NCBI RefSeq assembly: GCF_000003605.2
Contig: NW_003158224.1
Location: 72,402-91,459, forward strand
Direction: 5' to 3'
DNA length: 19,058 nt
Source of the DNA: Saccoglossus kowalevskii
Taxonomy: Eukaryota > Hemichordata > Enteropneusta > Harrimaniidae
The translations under genes and the position numbers were made by a program. The first letter of the stretch is position 1. Every line of letters starts with the position of its first letter. Below are positions 1 through 9,467 of this stretch, piece by piece. The notes under the pieces were generated by a model. It had not been told where the DNA came from. It saw only the letters and a list, made by a program, of their open reading frames with translations, and searched no databases.

Positions 1-106
1 ATGATGAGTACACGAGTCAGCTGTTTTAACAGAGTAGAGTCCTGCAAAATGAAGCTCAGACTAGTCTAATAATAAAGGCATGCATAGTTACATAAACATC
101 AATGCA

Positions 107-447
107 GGGAATCAGAGGAAGGCGCGACATTGCACTTTTTAATGTTATTTGATATTATCGTCTAAAAATGTCTATGTTAGACAGGTCTGTCTGGGCAACT
201 ATTGCGACAGTTCGTTTTTCTCTGATATTATCGTCTAATAATGTCTAAAAAATAGTCTAAATTAGACATATTTTATTGGGTAACTATTGAGGCAGTTTGT
301 TTTTCTCCGATAGTATCGATATTATCGTCTAATAATGTCTAAAAATGATTAAGTTAGACATCTCTGCCAACATTTCATTAGATTTTATTAGACGATAATT
401 ATCCGATAATGATTTACATGACACTGTCGCGCCTTCATGGGGAATCA
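107..447. mobile_element. hAT-like MITE with 8-bp target duplication
   Basis: The 8-mer GGGAATCA occurs at 107-114 and again at 440-447. Immediately inside lie terminal inverted repeats: GAGGAAGGCGCGACA at 115-129 and the complement of CATGAAGGCGCGACA at 425-439, 13 of 15 matching with the inner 12 perfect. The interior holds about three direct copies, roughly 100 bp apart, of a motif containing ATTATCGTCTAA and GTCTAAAAA, with one inverted copy near 385-415. An 8-bp duplication is typical of hAT transposons. The element is 325 bp with no coding capacity, so it is non-autonomous. Confidence 0.75.
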
Positions 448-2265
448 AATAGCCTTTGCTTTGTTTGCAAATGTAGGAGGATAAATGTACCATGGAGGTA
501 ATAGTAGTGTTGACGCTACAAGAAGTACAGGTTAAGATTTAAGCTAAACTCGTACGGGCTAAGTGACACCCAAACATGTTAAGAATATACACATTTTCAG
601 TCATTTTAACTATGATTACAGAGTACAGTAAGTAGGAAGGTATACATGTTAGTTCTCCGGATATAGAAGAATACCAAAGCAAATTCAGAAAGTGTAGGTT
701 GGAGAATACAGGAAGTACAGCATCTCATCGTCAGTTAATTTTTTGCGGAGAACAATATCAAGTTGTGCTTGCATTGTTTGTCATGTCAGAAATGGCATGC
801 CAAAATGAGTAATTATGAATTTAGTACCGTAGTAAATCTTCCAAATGAACATTGAATTCAATGGCGTTTTGGGCGCTTAGCTGGCTCTTAAAACTGGCCA
901 GATTTCTTAGCCCAAACTGAGCGTTTATGTCCGTGTTAAGGAGCTGTGTGTGGATTCTCCTAAAAGGAGAGGGGACGGGTTTTAATCTTTTGTTTCTATT
1001 TCTATTTCTGCCTTTTCGCCATTGTCTATTTTTTTTGGCTCAACTCAACTATTTTTTTTGGCTCAACAATTTTTGGGACTGACAAAAACATCTTGACCAC
1101 GAATTGCTTTACACACTAGATAGACGACATTATGTATACGCTGAGCGGTTCACGGAACGTTATAGGTCATTGACAAGGCCTTCCACTGGAAATGAAATAC
1201 TTGTTTTCCAGAGTGAGTACACGAAAGACCATTCTGTTCCTTTAGTAAAATTGTTTGTTTAAAAGTGGAAAAATACATGTCCTGTTGTTTGAATGTTCAA
1301 GTGGGGCTTTATTGTGATAAGCTTTCAGATAAGCATAGTCGACTTAATCGTTTTTTTCAACATCAGTGCACATGTAATGATCATCATTAAATGTGCACTG
1401 ATGTTGAAAAAAAACCATGTTTTTTACGCAATAGTTTCCTCATTTTGACAAACTGACATTTAAACAAGCTGGTAGGCTGATTGGTGATCCACTTCGCTCA
1501 TATTTGTTGAGTGTTGCTATGGTAATAGTAGGACAGACTCAAAAACAAATTAGTGATTTTAGGAACACACTCAAGCAAATTAGCATAAGATATGTCCAGG
1601 ATTTAGACTTAAAAATTTGTATGAGGATACATTTTGTGCGAAGTTGCAGCCTCAAGTTTTCATCATTGTCATGGCAACATAAGGACAGAATTTCTTTTTT
1701 TTTCTACCTTTCTAGAGTGCAGGTGTAACATCCCTGTCAAGTTTGACCAATATTGATAACTTGGTAACAATAATAACTTTTAGGCTCACACTTAAGTTGA
1801 GTAGAATGAGATATGTCAGAGGTTTTTACTTCAGGATTTGAAGGACATACATTTAGCCTGAAAAAAATCATTTTTTTTGGCCATTTCCACTGCAACAGTG
1901 GGCCAGGTTTTTTTAAGATTTTACCACCTACATGTAACTAGAGTGAAAATGTGACCTGCATGCCAAGTCCAAAAAATTGCAGAAGAGTTAATACATGAAG
2001 ACGACACACACACAAAGTGATGAGGGCAATCCCAGTGAAGCGGATCGCCAATACCTTGTCTGGGTGCGTGAAAAATATGATACTTTGACCCTGGTAGGGT
2101 CATGGAAACTTGTTATCAGATCACAATTTCTGTTATGAACACTTAATATTTTATATGAGAGTTGTTTACAAGAATCAGTGATTTGGTCATGTTGTGTGAT
2201 TTTGGTATCCATTTATCTTCATCAAAATTTTGACTGTTTCTGAGCTGAAACAGAAATGTTTACCA
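448..2265. other. Non-coding stretch left of the CCDC103-like exon
   Basis: Probably intron or 5' flank of the CCDC103-like gene. Apart from the palindrome at 1351-1413 and a short duplication of CTATTTTTTTTGGCTCAAC near 1026 and 1049, I see no gene, RNA gene or recognisable repeat. Short open frames here have no coding look. Confidence 0.5.
1351..1413. repeat. 63-bp near-perfect palindrome
   Basis: The two arms pair at 30 of 31 positions around the single central base 1382. The only mismatch is G1374 opposite A1390. The arms contain CAACATCAGTGCACAT and its complement, with T7/A7 at the ends. As RNA from either strand it would form an uninterrupted hairpin. It could be a very short palindromic element or a small-RNA precursor. 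Confidence 0.9.
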
Positions 2266-2269
2266 AGTA

Positions 2270-2560
2270 AATAAGTTAGTGATCTTGGAACAAGGGAGAA
2301 CAATAGCATGCTCTCTCTCCTCTTCTCTTACCTTCCATGATAGTGTTAATTCTACAACTCTGGTTGAAGGATATGTCTGTGAATTATTAGTGTTCAAAGC
2401 TAATAGAGATCCACCCAAGGTACACATTTACCAATCAATCAGAGTAGAAGTTTTCAAGAAGTAGTCAACAAAATTTTTGACTAAAAATGACAAAAATATT
2501 TGTTAAAATCAAGCATTTCTGCTATTTTAAAACCAGATCCTGGACATGCATGGACATATG
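2270..2560. repeat. Degenerate copy of the internal unit of the 8771/18084 elements
   Basis: GATCCACCCAAGGTACA, AGTTTTCAAGAAGTAGTCAA and AAAAATGACAAAAATATT follow in the same order as in the elements at 8771-9255 and 18084-18746. Similarity is partial and the termini are not visible, so the boundaries are approximate. Confidence 0.5.
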
Positions 2561-2816
2561 CACATCATTTTATCTCATTGATCTGATACAAAATGGACTA
2601 TTGGTGACCAATTTGTTTTTAAAACACTCTTCTGGATTCTTATCTTCAATTACGTTGTTCACATTTTGTATATACAATTAGAGACGAGAAGCATAAATAC
2701 TTGTCTTGTTACCTCAGCTACACTGAAAATCCTACTGTTACCTTCTTGCAACATAGACATAAAAACCCCAGAAATATTTAGTTTTATGATGAAAAAAAAT
2801 CATTTCCTGTGCTACT

Positions 2817-2829
2817 TGACTTTTGACCT
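2817..2829 (-). promoter_or_regulatory. DR1-like nuclear-receptor half-site pair
   Basis: On the minus strand AGGTCA-A-AAGTCA is a direct repeat with one-base spacing and one mismatch to the AGGTCA consensus. It lies about 70 bp before the CCDC103-like exon. Such 13-mers occur by chance, so binding is only a suggestion. Confidence 0.3.
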
Positions 2830-2897
2830 TTTGAAATTTGTAAAGGGTGAAACAATCATCACTGCAATTTCGAGCTTTCTCTTGTTTGTCTTTCCAG

Positions 2898-3305
2898 GAT
2901 ACTACAAAAATAATCAAGAATGGACATGAATTTGCACGAGATTGGAAACGCTACTGTAAAACCAACACTGATAGATACAATTTTCTCATTAAAATCGGAG
3001 GAGAGCAACTAGGAGTGATTTTCAAGATGGAGATCGCGTTTGGTCTCCTAGGAGACATCTTGGTTGCCTTGGAAGAATGCTTTGTTCCTGAAGATGCCAA
3101 TGCAATTGTTTCAATTTTAGAAAACCTTTCAAAAACAAGTAGATTCACTTTGTCGCTGGATTTTCTTAGTTCCATCGAAAAGGACTCCTGTCAGAGACTC
3201 CTTCTAAAGCTGCAGTGCCTGTGTATGGCTGCAGCCTCGGATGTAACGTACAGTTTTTCTGATAACTCTGTTCAGACATTAATGGAGGTGTACAAAGTGT
3301 CTTGA
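2898..3305 (+). CDS. Last exon of a CCDC103-like protein (RPAP3_C domain)
   Basis: The acceptor TGTCTTTCCAG precedes GATACTACAAAA, and an open frame then runs 135 residues to TGA. The pattern EFARDWKRYC, YNFLIKIGGEQLGVIFK, EIAFGLLGDILVALEE and LENLSKTSRFTLSLDFLSS is the RPAP3_C helical domain (RPAP3, SPAG1, CCDC103). The phrases RDWKRY, GLLGD and the short overall reach fit CCDC103 best. CCDC103 is a small cytoplasmic and axonemal factor needed to assemble and attach outer dynein arms in motile cilia. Its N-terminal Dynein_attach_N domain should be encoded upstream, but I cannot recognise it between 1 and 2897, so it probably lies left of the window. No break is visible. SPAG1 or another RPAP3_C protein is the main alternative. 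Confidence 0.68.
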   Translation, partial: DTTKIIKNGHEFARDWKRYCKTNTDRYNFLIKIGGEQLGVIFKMEIAFGLLGDILVALEECFVPEDANAIVSILENLSKTSRFTLSLDFLSSIEKDSCQRLLLKLQCLCMAAASDVTYSFSDNSVQTLMEVYKVS

Positions 3306-3534
3306 TTTTATCCATGACAAATAACTATAACTATGCAATATCATTATTCAAACAGAGTAGAGGATTATTTTTACTCCCTCTGACATCATCAGGTCACCCA
3401 TGTTTGATCTGATTTTTTTAATCTCTCATTCTTTACATAATGTAAACCCATTTAGTTTCATAAACAACAGATTTCAGAAAGTTTTTTCAACAGTAAAACT
3501 GAAATTGGATTTCTATTATATACACTGTATTTTA

Positions 3535-3540
3535 AATAAA
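3535..3540 (+). terminator. Candidate polyadenylation signal, CCDC103-like gene
   Basis: AATAAA 230 bases after the stop codon of the plus-strand exon, in an AT-rich stretch. It is the first canonical hexamer downstream and gives a plausible short 3' UTR. Confidence 0.5.
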
Positions 3541-4351
3541 TTCAAACAATTTTATTAATTATGAATATAAATTAACAAGTCAAAATGAAACATTTTTTGG
3601 AAAATTGTTTCTACAGAGAACGCGATAATTTAATTTTCATACATGAATCGTTTATCATGTAGATTTCAACTTTTTTTACATTTCTATATTTAATATGTCT
3701 CGCTCAGTACCTTATTCTTTAGATTACTAATATTTAAGCAATTATTAAATTAGAGATGAACTGAAACTGTTTTCTCATTGCATTTTATGGGAAACGTTCC
3801 TTAAACATTGGCTTTGGCTAAGATTTAGTCAAGACGGACACAGGATGGGGTTCGTGTACCCTGCATTGAAGTTAATATATGTGCTGAGTGCACCACTTTG
3901 GTAATCGCTAACTAGGAAGAAAGATACCCAGGAGGTCTCAATTTTAACATATTACCTGAAGAAAGCAGCTGTGGCTAGCTAAAATAAACATTTACATGTA
4001 CAGAGGTCTGGGTCATGTATTTGGTAATAAAATCGGATTTCCGTGTATGAGCCGACGACTGCTAATGTACTAAGCATTAATGTTCCAGTTATTGAAATAG
4101 AATCACAGGCTTCTGAATCTAACAGTCAGTTGTCCTTGCCACGTGTCTCCCAAATTCACAAGACCGGTTAAAATGTTATTTATTAGCAACATTTAGAAAC
4201 TGAAGGCAGCTGATGGAGGGGGGGGGGGGACCCCAGATATTCTCACTTACTAGCATGTTAGCAAAAATGCATATTCTGGTCATTGGCTGGCTAAGCGTAG
4301 GCATGGAGCAGAAATGAAACACTTTGTGCACTGACCGTTTCTTGCTGTACA

Positions 4352-4365
4352 GCACCCTCTAGTGG
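4352..4365. promoter_or_regulatory. CTCF-motif-like site
   Basis: GCACCCTCTAGTGG matches the reverse-complement CTCF core SYGCCMYCTRSTGG with one mismatch. The same motif appears in the RAR intron at 13554 and 13812. It may be a repeat remnant rather than a bound site. Confidence 0.3.
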
Positions 4366-5290
4366 TGGCTACAGAAAGAATTTAATGTCAGCCATTTGTG
4401 CAATGTTGGGTCATGAATATTTATCTTTTGATGTGGCATTTTAAATATCATTTTTACGTCAGTTTGAATTATAATTTCATGACGGGTATTCCATTTAGAT
4501 GACATAAATGTTCCATTTTGTATAGAATATGCATCTCTTCAATCAAAGTTGGACAGGAATCAGAATGGCTCGCCCCGAAATACTGTACAATGTTATTTTG
4601 AAGTATGTGGGTCGAAATTTGTATTTCTGGACTTGTATATAAAAACACAAGACTAATTTCGCTTGTCAGACTGAATGTTTATTCTCGCTATACAGTCACA
4701 ACCCATGGCAAAGTACATCTTGTATAGTACATTTACAACGCTAGTATTACAGTACTGTATCGGCGTATTTACACAATATGCCGGACACTTGCATCGAAGA
4801 GCTTAAAACGTTCCTAGTGCAAGTGCACAGTAATTCCTGATCAGTCGGACCTTGTGATCAATTCTCGTGCATACTTGTACCTCACCCCTTATCTTTTTTC
4901 ACAAGAACCTATGCCCACATATGGCTTCAACCAAACTATGAAATACTTGCTGCGAGTTAACATCTGTTTACAATTTGGTTACAAGTAAACTGTTTTGAAC
5001 AGATTTTTTTTTTTTTTTTTTACTTCTTGTAACTGCAATATTTGTCAAACCATACCAATACATTCTGTTGAAACAGAGTACAATGGTATACTTAAATATG
5101 CAAATGATTAATATGTGAATAAAATATTTCACTGAATTGTGATTTCTAAAACCAAAAAAAAAAAAAAATTTGCTTTACATTTATACTACAAAGTTTTGTT
5201 TTATTTAATAAGTTCTTCCCCCCACTACAAAAAATATTTCTCTATTTTAATTATCAACCACTTCGTCAATATCCTAAAACAGTCAATCTG

Positions 5291-5392
5291 ATTGGCTATT
5301 AGTCTCATTTGCATATGCATAATTTAGGTATTTTCATTTATGATTGGTTACAAAATTCCTAATTTGCATACAAATGTCAAGCTTGTGATTGG
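5291..5392. promoter_or_regulatory. Cluster of CCAAT and octamer motifs
   Basis: ATTGG (inverted CCAAT) occurs at 5291, 5343 and 5388, each preceded by TG. The perfect POU octamer ATTTGCAT occurs at 5307 and 5362, the first followed by a second near-octamer. The roughly 52-bp spacing suggests either two diverged tandem units or a real NF-Y/POU cluster. Confidence 0.35.
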
Positions 5393-6596
5393 ACAGTTTG
5401 CTGAAACCTTGCCTCCTTGTATGCCCAAGTTGTAAAGTTTAGTTGATATGCTTGGAAATCAAAGATAACAAGTTTTATTCTCTGTTTAAAAATCTGTTGC
5501 CGCTTCATCTCCATATATTTTGAAATCCCATGCTTTCCCATATGCATTCCAAAACAACCCCAACTAAAAATACTCACGAATATTCATAAGTTGTTTGAAA
5601 CCTGCATCAGAAATGAAAACGTTCTAGGATGTTTTATAAGTTGTCGAATTGTCAAGTTTTATCCCACCGCTGCTACCAGGTGCATATCTCACATCTATTC
5701 AATTAACAGTTGGCAGAAACTTTTAAAATTGTATATACATAGTTATATTTATACAAGTTATAATAAAAACACTCAATAACTGTGCGCTTCATTGCAAATT
5801 TAATGATACCATCACCCTTCGGTTTTAATCCCCTGAATGCCACATTTTAATGAAACATTTTTCGATTGTTAATTTTAGTTGCAGGTCTTTATAATCAAAA
5901 TTATGAAGCTTGTTTATTGGCATTCAAAGGGTTAACAATTAAAATATGCTAAAAATTGGTTATGGCGGTGGAATAATCTAGACAGACAAATTCATAAACG
6001 CAAAGAAAAACAGGAAGTTTTAGAATCAACAAGATGCATGATATGATTCATTAAAAATAACTGCAGCATATTACAAAGTATTGCAAACACCCTCAAAGAA
6101 ACAACCAACTTTCTTGGAGGACAAGTCCCCAAATCATTCAAAGAAACTCAAAAAAAATATATATATATATATCAGCACTATATATTTATACTCGCAGGTG
6201 CAAGGGAGCCTCCCTTTCGAAAAAATTATGCAAATTAAAATTGTCATGTAATATCACCAGATAAAATGTGAAAATATTAAAAAGTGAGAACATACTCTTT
6301 ACAAATCTCTGAAAATGAGCCATTATATGGCACTACCATATATGCGATGCTTGGAAAATAACTATCCATATATAACACTGCTAAAGTTTCTGCACTTTAT
6401 ATAAACTGCCAGTGAATGCGTAGAATATTTCAAGGCATAAAAATCTAATCTTAAACAAATCTAAACGGTGTTTGTGAAATTTTTCAATAAAATAGAATTC
6501 AATCACGCTGATTAAGAATTTTCAAATTTTTATCAGCTAGTTAAAATTATAACAAATATTTCACAGTCTGCTAAATATGTTTGTGCAATAGAGTGT

Positions 6597-6700
6597 CATC
6601 TTGGATGTTGTATTGTGGGGGTGACCATCTTGGATGTTGCATTGTGGGAGCAGCCATCTTGGATGTTGCATTGTGGGGTGGTGATGTTAAATGTTGCACT
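6597..6700. repeat. 29-bp tandem repeat, three to four copies
   Basis: Units starting CATCTTGGATGTTG begin at 6597, 6626 and 6655, exactly 29 bp apart, with a fourth degraded unit after. Each of the first three contains CATCTTGG, and the middle two are preceded by GAC or AGC. Confidence 0.85.
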
Positions 6701-7744
6701 ACGGGTTACTTAGAAACTACAGTGACATTAAAATGCTTTCTTGTGATCGTCACATGGTGCTTGAAAGATGTATCAATGAAAGGAAGTGGTGAAATCTGAG
6801 CGAGCTTACTCGCTATTTACAGAAAATGAATATCCCGAACACAGAAAAGATCAGAAATTTTTTCCCAAGATACAAGAATACATAACAAGACATTATAATA
6901 AACTAAACCAATTAAAGTATGTTACAAAAACTTCTGACTTGCATTTTCCGAAAACTGATTTTGTTAATGCTACATAAGGACATTTCTCGGTCAGTCCCAA
7001 AGAACTGCAACATGAGGTAATACGATACTTTGTGAAAATTTAGAAAAAAATTGAGGTAGGAATTGAAACACTGTTCAAAGTTTAGCTGGTATATTCGACC
7101 GAATGTTACAATAAAAATTTGGCAATTTAAAAAAAAAAATGTCCTCGATACAGAATTCTGACCTTGTTTATAATCAAAGAAAAAAATCTATGAAAAAACT
7201 TGATAAGGTTTTAATACTCATAAGGAGTTTTAGCAGAATTTCATTTTTTAACGTTTGTTCGTTGGAAGACAGGTTTTCTTCTTTGGGGGGTGGGGGTGGT
7301 GGCGGGGTGGCAAAGCACATCACATTTGATCTTGAGCCAATTGAGGGGAACAAGAAGCAAGTAAAATGATATACAGTTAAACAAAAATTATTTTTATAAT
7401 TTTTTTTGCTGCAACACTGAATTTTGAGTGGTGTTGGACTTTAAAATAATACTTCCGCCAAAAAAAAAATCAATGCCCAAATAAAAACTTCAAAGAATCT
7501 GTCAAAACGAAACATGTCACATAATACCTCTGCAGTTAACAAGAGAATATAATCCTGTGATATACATTGTGCGTTTTTCACGACTCTTTATCTTCCTTAC
7601 TCCAGCAGACATTTTTTTGGTAATGCTCAATAAATTAGTCTAACATGACCTAGCCATCACAGTACGTAGTATTCAATGTGAGTCCCATGCGACATGTACA
7701 ACATATTGTTTACATAAAAGCACACTGCATGACAATTGTTGTGT

Positions 7745-7750
7745 TTTATT
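7745..7750 (-). terminator. Candidate polyadenylation signal for RAR
   Basis: AATAAA on the minus strand, about 640 bases beyond the RAR stop. It is the first canonical hexamer I find downstream. I saw no strong GU-rich element, so transcript data are needed to confirm it. Confidence 0.3.
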
Positions 7751-8389
7751 TTTGCAAAAAGGAAATTTTCACGCGTCAGGGGGGAAAACGTTAAATTTAA
7801 ATTTTTTTGTACAGATTTTTTATGAAAAAGAAGCGTGAAATAAAACACCACCCTATCCATGTAAAATACATCATACCTTTTTTTGAGACCATGTGTATAC
7901 TAAATTGTAATCTGTTTTACTAATTACATGATATAGACCAGCAGGGATGGGATATTTGGACGAATATTGCGGCATTTCTAAAGGCTAGCGGCACTGGGAT
8001 ACTGATGAGTAATAATGACACATATGACATTGGGGGTCCCACTAACACAAATTCTAAAAATATGTATCTTCTTCTGAATTATACACGCATGTACATTGAA
8101 GGTGCCCTGCTAACTGACTCCAAAATAAGGCTGTAGGTACTCCAGACTGAAGTCATGTTCATTTTGAAACCAATTTTGTAATCACCATAAATCATCGGCA
8201 TTTCCAAACTCCCGGGAGTTATGTCTGGTTTGGCAATATCCACGAGCCTCACTTTGGGGCTAGAAACGGACAAATCAGTCAACAGTTATGGTAAAATGAT
8301 ACATCTTAATATATAGGAGCAGTTTACTGCAAATGTAGTTTGCATGATTTTATAATTCATATAAATATTTAACGAAACAGCCATAATCA

Positions 8390-8676
8390 TCACGTTGAAG
8401 TCTCAAAAGTTTGTTCCTTTGGGCTGTTCAATGTTTGCGTAGTTTGTGTTGGCGTCGGAGAAACTGGTTCTTTTTTAATTGGTGTGTCTATAGGTTCCAA
8501 TGATGAAATTTTTGCAGTTTGCTTTGTCGACGTCACAGGTGATGGCACAGAAGTCGTCGCACTGCCTTTCTCGTCATCATTTTCCGTGCTTTCTTCGTCA
8601 CTTTCAACCATTTCCTGTATAATTTGCGGCATATCAACTGGTATCTGAAGCTTCAAATGTAAAACTCTCTCAGCGC
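8390..8676 (-). CDS. RAR: RAR last exon: AF-2 helix, F domain and stop
   Basis: After completing Gly, this exon encodes 94 residues and TGA. GAERVLHLKLQIPVDMP covers helix 11 and the loop. IIQEMVES is the AF-2 helix 12 with the core hydrophobic-hydrophobic-x-E-hydrophobic-hydrophobic (I-I-Q-E-M-V). Pocket residues Gly, Ala, Arg, Leu, Met, Ile and Met of this segment match RAR-gamma contacts. The remaining roughly 70 residues form an acidic then Ser/Thr/Pro-rich F domain with three SP/TP sites and the motif IKKEPVSP (8456-8479). The acceptor is TTTTTCAG before GCGCTG. The F domain resembles vertebrate F domains in composition but I see no alignable sequence. Confidence 0.95.
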
Positions 8677-9467
8677 CTGAAAAATATCAAGAACAGCATT
8701 AAAATTAATTATAATTAAAGATACCTTGAGGAGTACTATTAGAAGACTAATCAAAGACAAGAAGCTGAGATAGCTCCGCTGTTAGCAATGCACATTTCAA
8801 TTAAAGAACAGAAGATATCATTAGAAAATGAACAAAGCTGCGAGAGGTCTATCTGGGATACCTATATGTATAGTATCTAAGCAATCAGACTTGTGGTTTT
8901 TAACAAAAATGACAAAAATATTCATCAAAATTAGATAATTGAAGATATCATCATGAAATGAACAAATCTGAGAGAGGTCCACATGTAGTATCTATATATG
9001 CAAGATCAAAGCAATGAGACTTGTGGTTTTTAACAAGAAGTCGAAAAATTACAAAAATATTCACCAAAATTAGAGAATTGAAGATATAATCATCACCATC
9101 ATGAAATGAACAAATCTAAGAGAGGTCTATCCAAGGTTCAGCATTCAGGCTTATAGTTTTCAAGAAGAAGTCAAAAAAGTAAAAAGTTGACACGGACGAC
9201 GACGGACAATCACTCATATGATAAGCTCCACTCGACTAAGCCAACAGCGGAGCTAATAAAAATTGAGGAACACATCTATGGAATTGAATGTGTTCTGCAC
9301 AACCTGTGTTTAATGTACATGAGTGAGTGGTTCAATACAACTTTTCTTCATATTGTCAAAGTTGGACATGTTCAGGCATTGTGGTAATGAATGCTATTAT
9401 TTCTGTACAGTACTACATGTAGATCAGCTGTTGCTATGGATACTTTTGAATGAAATCACATGACTAC
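8677..9467 (-). other. RAR intron before the last exon
   Basis: 791-bp intron bounded by GTAGTC and TTTTTCAG. More than half of it is the mobile element at 8771-9255. Nothing else is recognised. Confidence 0.85.
8771..9255. mobile_element. Helentron/DINE- or pearl-like element, copy A
   Basis: It is bounded by TAGCTCCGCTGT (8771-8782) and its perfect complement ACAGCGGAGCTA (9244-9255). Inside are repeats starting near AACAAATCTGAGAGAGGTC at about 8831, 8961 and 9109, then a GACGACGACGGACAATCA segment before the right end. The same architecture and ends recur at 18084-18746. Short inverted repeats, a central minisatellite and a 3' hairpin are features of non-autonomous Helentrons and of pearl elements of bivalves. 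No coding capacity is present. Confidence 0.7.

Larger units (their letters stand above)
3306..8389. other. Intergenic region between convergent genes
   Basis: The two genes end toward each other across this interval. I find no supported coding exon or RNA gene. It holds the two candidate polyadenylation signals, a 12-base G run (4218-4229), a CTCF-motif-like site (4352-4365), an 18-base T run (5004-5021), a CCAAT/octamer cluster (5291-5392), a TA run (about 6157-6172), a 29-bp tandem array (6597-6700) and a G-rich patch (7285-7310). Much of the rest is AT-rich and without visible structure. Confidence 0.6.

Noticed and set aside
1504-2681. Several short plus- and minus-strand open frames as upstream exons of the CCDC103-like gene
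   Set aside because: None resembles the Dynein_attach_N domain. Part of this range is a degenerate repeat.
2951-3175. Minus-strand 74-codon frame opposite the CCDC103-like exon
   Set aside because: It is the antisense shadow of a plus-strand exon with clear domain similarity.
7139-7369. Plus-strand 76-codon frame with a poly-Gly run
   Set aside because: The glycines come from the G-rich patch. No other coding sign is present.
8079-8282. Minus-strand 67-codon frame just downstream of the RAR stop
   Set aside because: It is probably 3' UTR. No acceptor or homology is recognised, and the RAR frame ends properly at 8390.
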